Shown here piece by piece: positions 6,463-9,441 of a stretch of 9,441 nt of DNA; positions within the stretch are counted from its first letter, which is position 1, and each line of letters opens with the position of its first letter. A program made the translations under genes and the position numbers. This DNA is from Halobacteriales archaeon (GTDB taxonomy: Archaea > Halobacteriota > Halobacteria > Halobacteriales > Hikarchaeaceae). The stretch is from the NCBI GenBank assembly GCA_029941175.1, contig JAPYRM010000028.1, forward strand, positions 1 to 9,441, in the 5' to 3' direction. The notes beneath the pieces are model-generated. The model saw only the letters and a program-made list of their open reading frames with translations, was not told the origin of the DNA and searched no databases.

Positions 6463-6776
6463 GTCAAGAGATTGCGGTTATAGGAAGTCCAGAATTCACA
6501 ACAGGATTCAAACTCGCAGGGGTTAGACGGAATGAAAGTATTCAGGAGGGGGAAAAATCCCAGAAACTGGATGCAGTGGTAGAAGACGTGTTAGTGGACA
6601 AGGAGATAGGCATTGTTGTTATGCATCAAGATGATCTGACACACTTGTCACGGGAGGTAAGGAAATTGGTAGAAGAGAGTGTAGAACCCACAGTTGTGAC
6701 TTTGGGTAGTGTAGAATCTAGTGGTCTAAGAGAGCAAATAAAACGTGCCATAGGTATTGATTTAATGAGTGATTAA
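6459..6776 (+). CDS. atpF: A-type ATP synthase subunit F (central stalk)
   Basis: Protein of 105 residues, typical of subunit F, a small soluble alpha/beta protein that binds subunit D in the rotating central stalk and helps couple rotation to catalysis. The N-terminal strand and loop [19 protein letters not shown] is diagnostic of the family. A central strand, [10 protein letters not shown], and the C-terminal helix ending [12 protein letters not shown] complete the fold. The start overlaps subunit C by four bases. The stop is two bases before the subunit A ATG. It should not be confused with the bacterial F-type b subunit, which is also named atpF. Confidence 0.94.
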   Translation: MSQEIAVIGSPEFTTGFKLAGVRRNESIQEGEKSQKLDAVVEDVLVDKEIGIVVMHQDDLTHLSREVRKLVEESVEPTVVTLGSVESSGLREQIKRAIGIDLMSD

Positions 6777-6778
6777 AA

Positions 6779-8533
6779 ATGAGTCAAGTAAAAGAGAAAA
6801 CTATCGAAGATGGGATTATAAAAAGAGTAAGCGGGCCAGTCGTTTCTGCGGCAGGTCTAGACGCTAAGATGAATGATATGGTTTATGTAGGTGATGAAGG
6901 ATTAATGGGAGAAGTAATTAGAATAAAAAATGATTTGACAACTATACAAGTTTATGAAGAAACATCAGGGGTTTCTCCAGGAGAACCGGTGGAGAATACA
7001 GGGGAACCACTATCAGTGGATCTTGGCCCGGGTATGTTAAATTCCATCTATGACGGAGTTCAACGTCCGTTAGATGTTTTAGAAGGTCAGCTGGGCGCAT
7101 TTCTAGATAGAGGTGTAGATGCCCCAGGGATTGATTTAGAAAAAAAATGGGAATTTAAAGCAAGTGTGAAAAAAGGAGATAAAGTACAGGCAGGGGGCAT
7201 TATTGGAACGGTGCAAGAGACTGAAAGTATAGAACATAAAGTCATGGTGCCTCCAAATTTTGAGGGAGGAAAGGTAATTCGGATAGAAAAGGGAGAATAT
7301 ACAGTAGTAGACGAGATATGTGAACTGGATTCTGGTGAAAAAATAACTATGCGTCAGAAATGGCCAGTTCGTTCTCCTAGACCGACCAAACAAAAGCATA
7401 CCCCTACCATACCTCTAATTACTGGACAAAGAATTTTAGATGGATTGTTTCCAATAGCAAAGGGAGGAACGGCAGCCATCCCAGGACCATTTGGATCCGG
7501 AAAGACAGTGACACAGCATCAACTTGCCAAATGGTCTGATGCAGACATAATAGTGTATGTAGGGTGTGGAGAGAGAGGGAATGAAATGACAGAAGTTATT
7601 GAGGTGTTTCCAAAACTAGAAGATCCCAAAACAGGTAAAGCACTGATGTCCAGAACCTGTTTGATTGCGAATACATCGAATATGCCAGTTGCTGCGCGAG
7701 AATCCTGTGTATATACAGGAGTTACTATTGCAGAGTATTATCGAGATATGGGGTATGATGTTGCGGTGATGGCCGATTCAACATCGAGATGGGCCGAAGC
7801 CATGCGTGAAATTTCAAGTCGGTTAGAAGAAATGCCAGGAGAAGAGGGATATCCTGCATATTTATCTGCACGTCTATCAGCATTTTATGAGCGCGCAGGG
7901 CTATATACAAATTTGAATGGGACAAAGGGTTCCATATCTATCGTGGGGGCAGTTTCGCCGCCAGGGGGGGATTTCTCAGAACCTGTTACGCAAAACACAC
8001 TGAGGATTGTAAAAACATTTTGGGCTTTGGATGCTAGTTTGGCCGAACGTAGACATTTTCCTGCCATTAATTGGAATGAATCATACTCATTATATCGAAA
8101 CCAGCTCGATCCATGGTTATGTGAAAATGTAGAAAATGATTGGCCAGATGTTCGTCAATGGGCTGTGAGTACACTTGCAGAAGAGACGAAATTGCAAGAA
8201 ATAGTACAACTCGTTGGGAAAGATGCATTGCCAGAAGATCAGCAATTGATATTAGAAGTTGCCAGATATCTAAGAGAAGGATTCCTACAGCAGAATGCGT
8301 ATCATGACGTGGATACGTACTCAGAACCCAGAAAAACGTATCTGACATTTAAGGCAATAAAAACGTTTAATGACGAAGCGGTTAAAGCATTGGCGGGTGG
8401 GGCGTCTATTGAGCAAATCCAAGCAATCAAATCAGGTCCTAGATTGAATAGGATAGGGACTGCTTTGGAGTATGAAGAATTTATAGAACAGTTAGAAAAA
8501 GAGATTACAAACCAACTAAAGGAGTTGTACTAA
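6779..8533 (+). CDS. atpA: A-type ATP synthase catalytic subunit A
   Basis: Protein of 584 residues, the normal length without an intein. It is the catalytic subunit of the A3B3 head, where ATP is made or hydrolysed. Layout: N-terminal beta-barrel (about 10-75), the bulge or non-homologous region unique to A/V-type A subunits (about 115-200), the P-loop GPFGSGKT (236-243), GCGERGNEM with the probable catalytic glutamate E265, Walker B strand VAVMAD (328-333) followed by [13 protein letters not shown], and [11 protein letters not shown] (393-403). FPAINW (427-432) lies in the nucleotide-binding region and the rest is the helical C-terminal domain. All key residues are present. The ATG at 6779 gives [12 protein letters not shown]; family homology starts at about IKRVSGP, so the first dozen residues are variable. 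The stop is separated from the subunit B start by one base. Confidence 0.97.
   Translation: MSQVKEKTIEDGIIKRVSGPVVSAAGLDAKMNDMVYVGDEGLMGEVIRIKNDLTTIQVYEETSGVSPGEPVENTGEPLSVDLGPGMLNSIYDGVQRPLDVLEGQLGAFLDRGVDAPGIDLEKKWEFKASVKKGDKVQAGGIIGTVQETESIEHKVMVPPNFEGGKVIRIEKGEYTVVDEICELDSGEKITMRQKWPVRSPRPTKQKHTPTIPLITGQRILDGLFPIAKGGTAAIPGPFGSGKTVTQHQLAKWSDADIIVYVGCGERGNEMTEVIEVFPKLEDPKTGKALMSRTCLIANTSNMPVAARESCVYTGVTIAEYYRDMGYDVAVMADSTSRWAEAMREISSRLEEMPGEEGYPAYLSARLSAFYERAGLYTNLNGTKGSISIVGAVSPPGGDFSEPVTQNTLRIVKTFWALDASLAERRHFPAINWNESYSLYRNQLDPWLCENVENDWPDVRQWAVSTLAEETKLQEIVQLVGKDALPEDQQLILEVARYLREGFLQQNAYHDVDTYSEPRKTYLTFKAIKTFNDEAVKALAGGASIEQIQAIKSGPRLNRIGTALEYEEFIEQLEKEITNQLKELY
8521..8527 (+). promoter_or_regulatory. 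Ribosome binding site for subunit B
   Basis: GGAGTTG differs from GGAGGTG at one base and lies seven bases before the subunit B ATG, overlapping the final codons of subunit A. The spacing is good and supports the ATG at 8535. Confidence 0.5.
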
Positions 8534-8534
8534 A

Positions 8535-9441
8535 ATGAAAGAATATCAAACAATAAACGAAATCAGTGGCCCATTGGTTTTTGCAGAGATAGATGAACCA
8601 ATTGGTTATGGAGAAATGGTGGAAATTGAATTGAGTGGGAGGGGAATGAGGCGTGGACAGGTGTTAGAATCTACAGATAAATTTGTTGCCATCCAGGTTT
8701 TTGAGGGCACATCTGGTATCGATAAAAAATGTTCAGTTAGATTTTTGGGTGAGACTTTAAAAATGCCAGTAACAAGAGATTTGTTGGGTCGTGTTTTGGA
8801 TGGGTCTGGGAAACCTATAGATGGAGGTCCAGAAATTGTACCTGAGGATCGTAGAGACATAGTTGGTACTGCAATTAACCCATATGCTAGAGAATACCCG
8901 AGAGCATTCATTCAAACGGGGATTTCTTCAATCGATGGGATGAACACATTAGTCAGGGGACAGAAACTTCCATTATTCAGTGGTGCAGGATTGCCACATA
9001 ATGAAATAGCGCTACAAATAGCTCGGCAGGCAACTGTTCCAGAAGATGACGCAGAAGGTGGGAGTTCAGAATTTGCGGTTGTGTTTGCTGCGATGGGAAT
9101 AACGGCGGAAGAGGCTAATGAATTTATGGATGATTTTGAGCGTACGGGTGCTCTCGAGCGTTCGGTTGTTTTTCTCAACCTAGCAGATGATCCAGCAGTA
9201 GAGAGGACTATCACGCCTAGATTGGCGTTAACGACTGCAGAGTACCTCGCGTTTGATCTTAACTATCATGTGTTGGTTATTTTGACAGATATGACGAATT
9301 ACTGCGAGGCCCTAAGAGAAATTGGAGCTGCTAGAGAAGAAGTTCCAGGTAGGCGAGGGTATCCAGGATATATGTATACGGACCTATCAATGCTTTATGA
9401 ACGTGCAGGAAGGATAGAAGGAAGAGAGGGTTCGATTACAC
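8535..9441 (+). CDS. atpB: A-type ATP synthase subunit B (nucleotide-binding, non-catalytic), 3'-truncated by the window
   Basis: The first 302 residues plus one base are present; full-length B subunits are about 460-470 residues, so about a third lies beyond the right edge. This is a window cut, not a broken gene. The start [16 protein letters not shown] and the barrel are followed by [17 protein letters not shown] (85-101) and [43 protein letters not shown]. The P-loop position carries SGAGLPHN (149-156) in place of a GxxxxGKT Walker A, the expected degenerate form of the non-catalytic B subunit. [18 protein letters not shown] (247-262) and the [14 protein letters not shown] segment (271-284) are typical. 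The conserved arginine that reaches the catalytic site of subunit A lies beyond the cut. It begins one base after the subunit A stop. This is an archaeal B subunit, not the bacterial F-type a subunit that shares the symbol. Confidence 0.95.
   Translation, partial: MKEYQTINEISGPLVFAEIDEPIGYGEMVEIELSGRGMRRGQVLESTDKFVAIQVFEGTSGIDKKCSVRFLGETLKMPVTRDLLGRVLDGSGKPIDGGPEIVPEDRRDIVGTAINPYAREYPRAFIQTGISSIDGMNTLVRGQKLPLFSGAGLPHNEIALQIARQATVPEDDAEGGSSEFAVVFAAMGITAEEANEFMDDFERTGALERSVVFLNLADDPAVERTITPRLALTTAEYLAFDLNYHVLVILTDMTNYCEALREIGAAREEVPGRRGYPGYMYTDLSMLYERAGRIEGREGSIT

Noticed and set aside
6459..6790. Repeated ATGAGTCAAG at the starts of atpF and atpA
   Set aside because: A ten-base match at two start codons. 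The flanks differ and no longer repeat exists, so it is most likely coincidental use of Met-Ser-Gln.
6779..8533. Possible intein in subunit A
   Set aside because: Some archaeal A subunits carry one at the P-loop, but here the P-loop is uninterrupted and the total length is normal.
8980..8999. Missing Walker A lysine in subunit B taken as damage
   Set aside because: The SGAGLPHN form is normal for non-catalytic B subunits of A- and V-type ATPases.

Overview
The window is a stretch of archaeal chromosome. Most of it is an A-type (archaeal) ATP synthase operon in the order H-I-K-E-C-F-A-B, with the B gene cut by the right edge. Subunit D, which normally follows B, would lie beyond the window. 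The protein sequences look most like those of the haloarchaeal branch of Euryarchaeota: the MARPEVLEKI start of subunit H, the MLRPKQMS start of subunit I, the AERGIGAAAVGAIAED segment of the c subunit, and the two genes to the left. However, the DNA leans to A+T and the proteins are rich in lysine, without the strong acidic bias of salt-in halophiles. That suggests a low-salt or basal relative of the haloarchaea (a Hikarchaeia/Marine Group IV-like or Methanonatronarchaeia-like lineage), but this placement is inference from memory of the families.

Region by region: 9-1199 (+) is a secreted protein of unknown function with a clear signal peptide. 1207-1836 (-) is a class I SAM-dependent methyltransferase of the plastid VTE3 (MPBQ/MSBQ methyltransferase) type, converging on the secreted-protein gene with only 7 bases between stop codons and T-tracts for both strands. 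1837-1970 is a divergent intergenic region with a TATA-like box placed to start a leaderless or near-leaderless ATP synthase mRNA. 1971-4404 encodes the peripheral-stalk subunit H and the membrane subunit I, in overlapping frames. 4405-4525 is the only real gap in the operon and holds a perfect 12-bp palindrome and a second TATA-like box just before the c-subunit gene. 4526-9441 then runs almost without gaps through K, E, C, F, A and the start of B.

Together the operon encodes a rotary enzyme. The A/B head (catalytic A, nucleotide-binding but non-catalytic B) is held by peripheral stalks of E and H. Subunits F and C link the central stalk to the ring of K subunits. Subunit I provides the ion half-channels and the arginines at the ring interface. 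The methyltransferase may act on a respiratory quinone, which would tie it loosely to the same energy metabolism. No mobile element, CRISPR array, tRNA or rRNA was seen. Most of the window is well-known housekeeping machinery; the less explained parts are the secreted protein, the methyltransferase's substrate, and the I-K gap.
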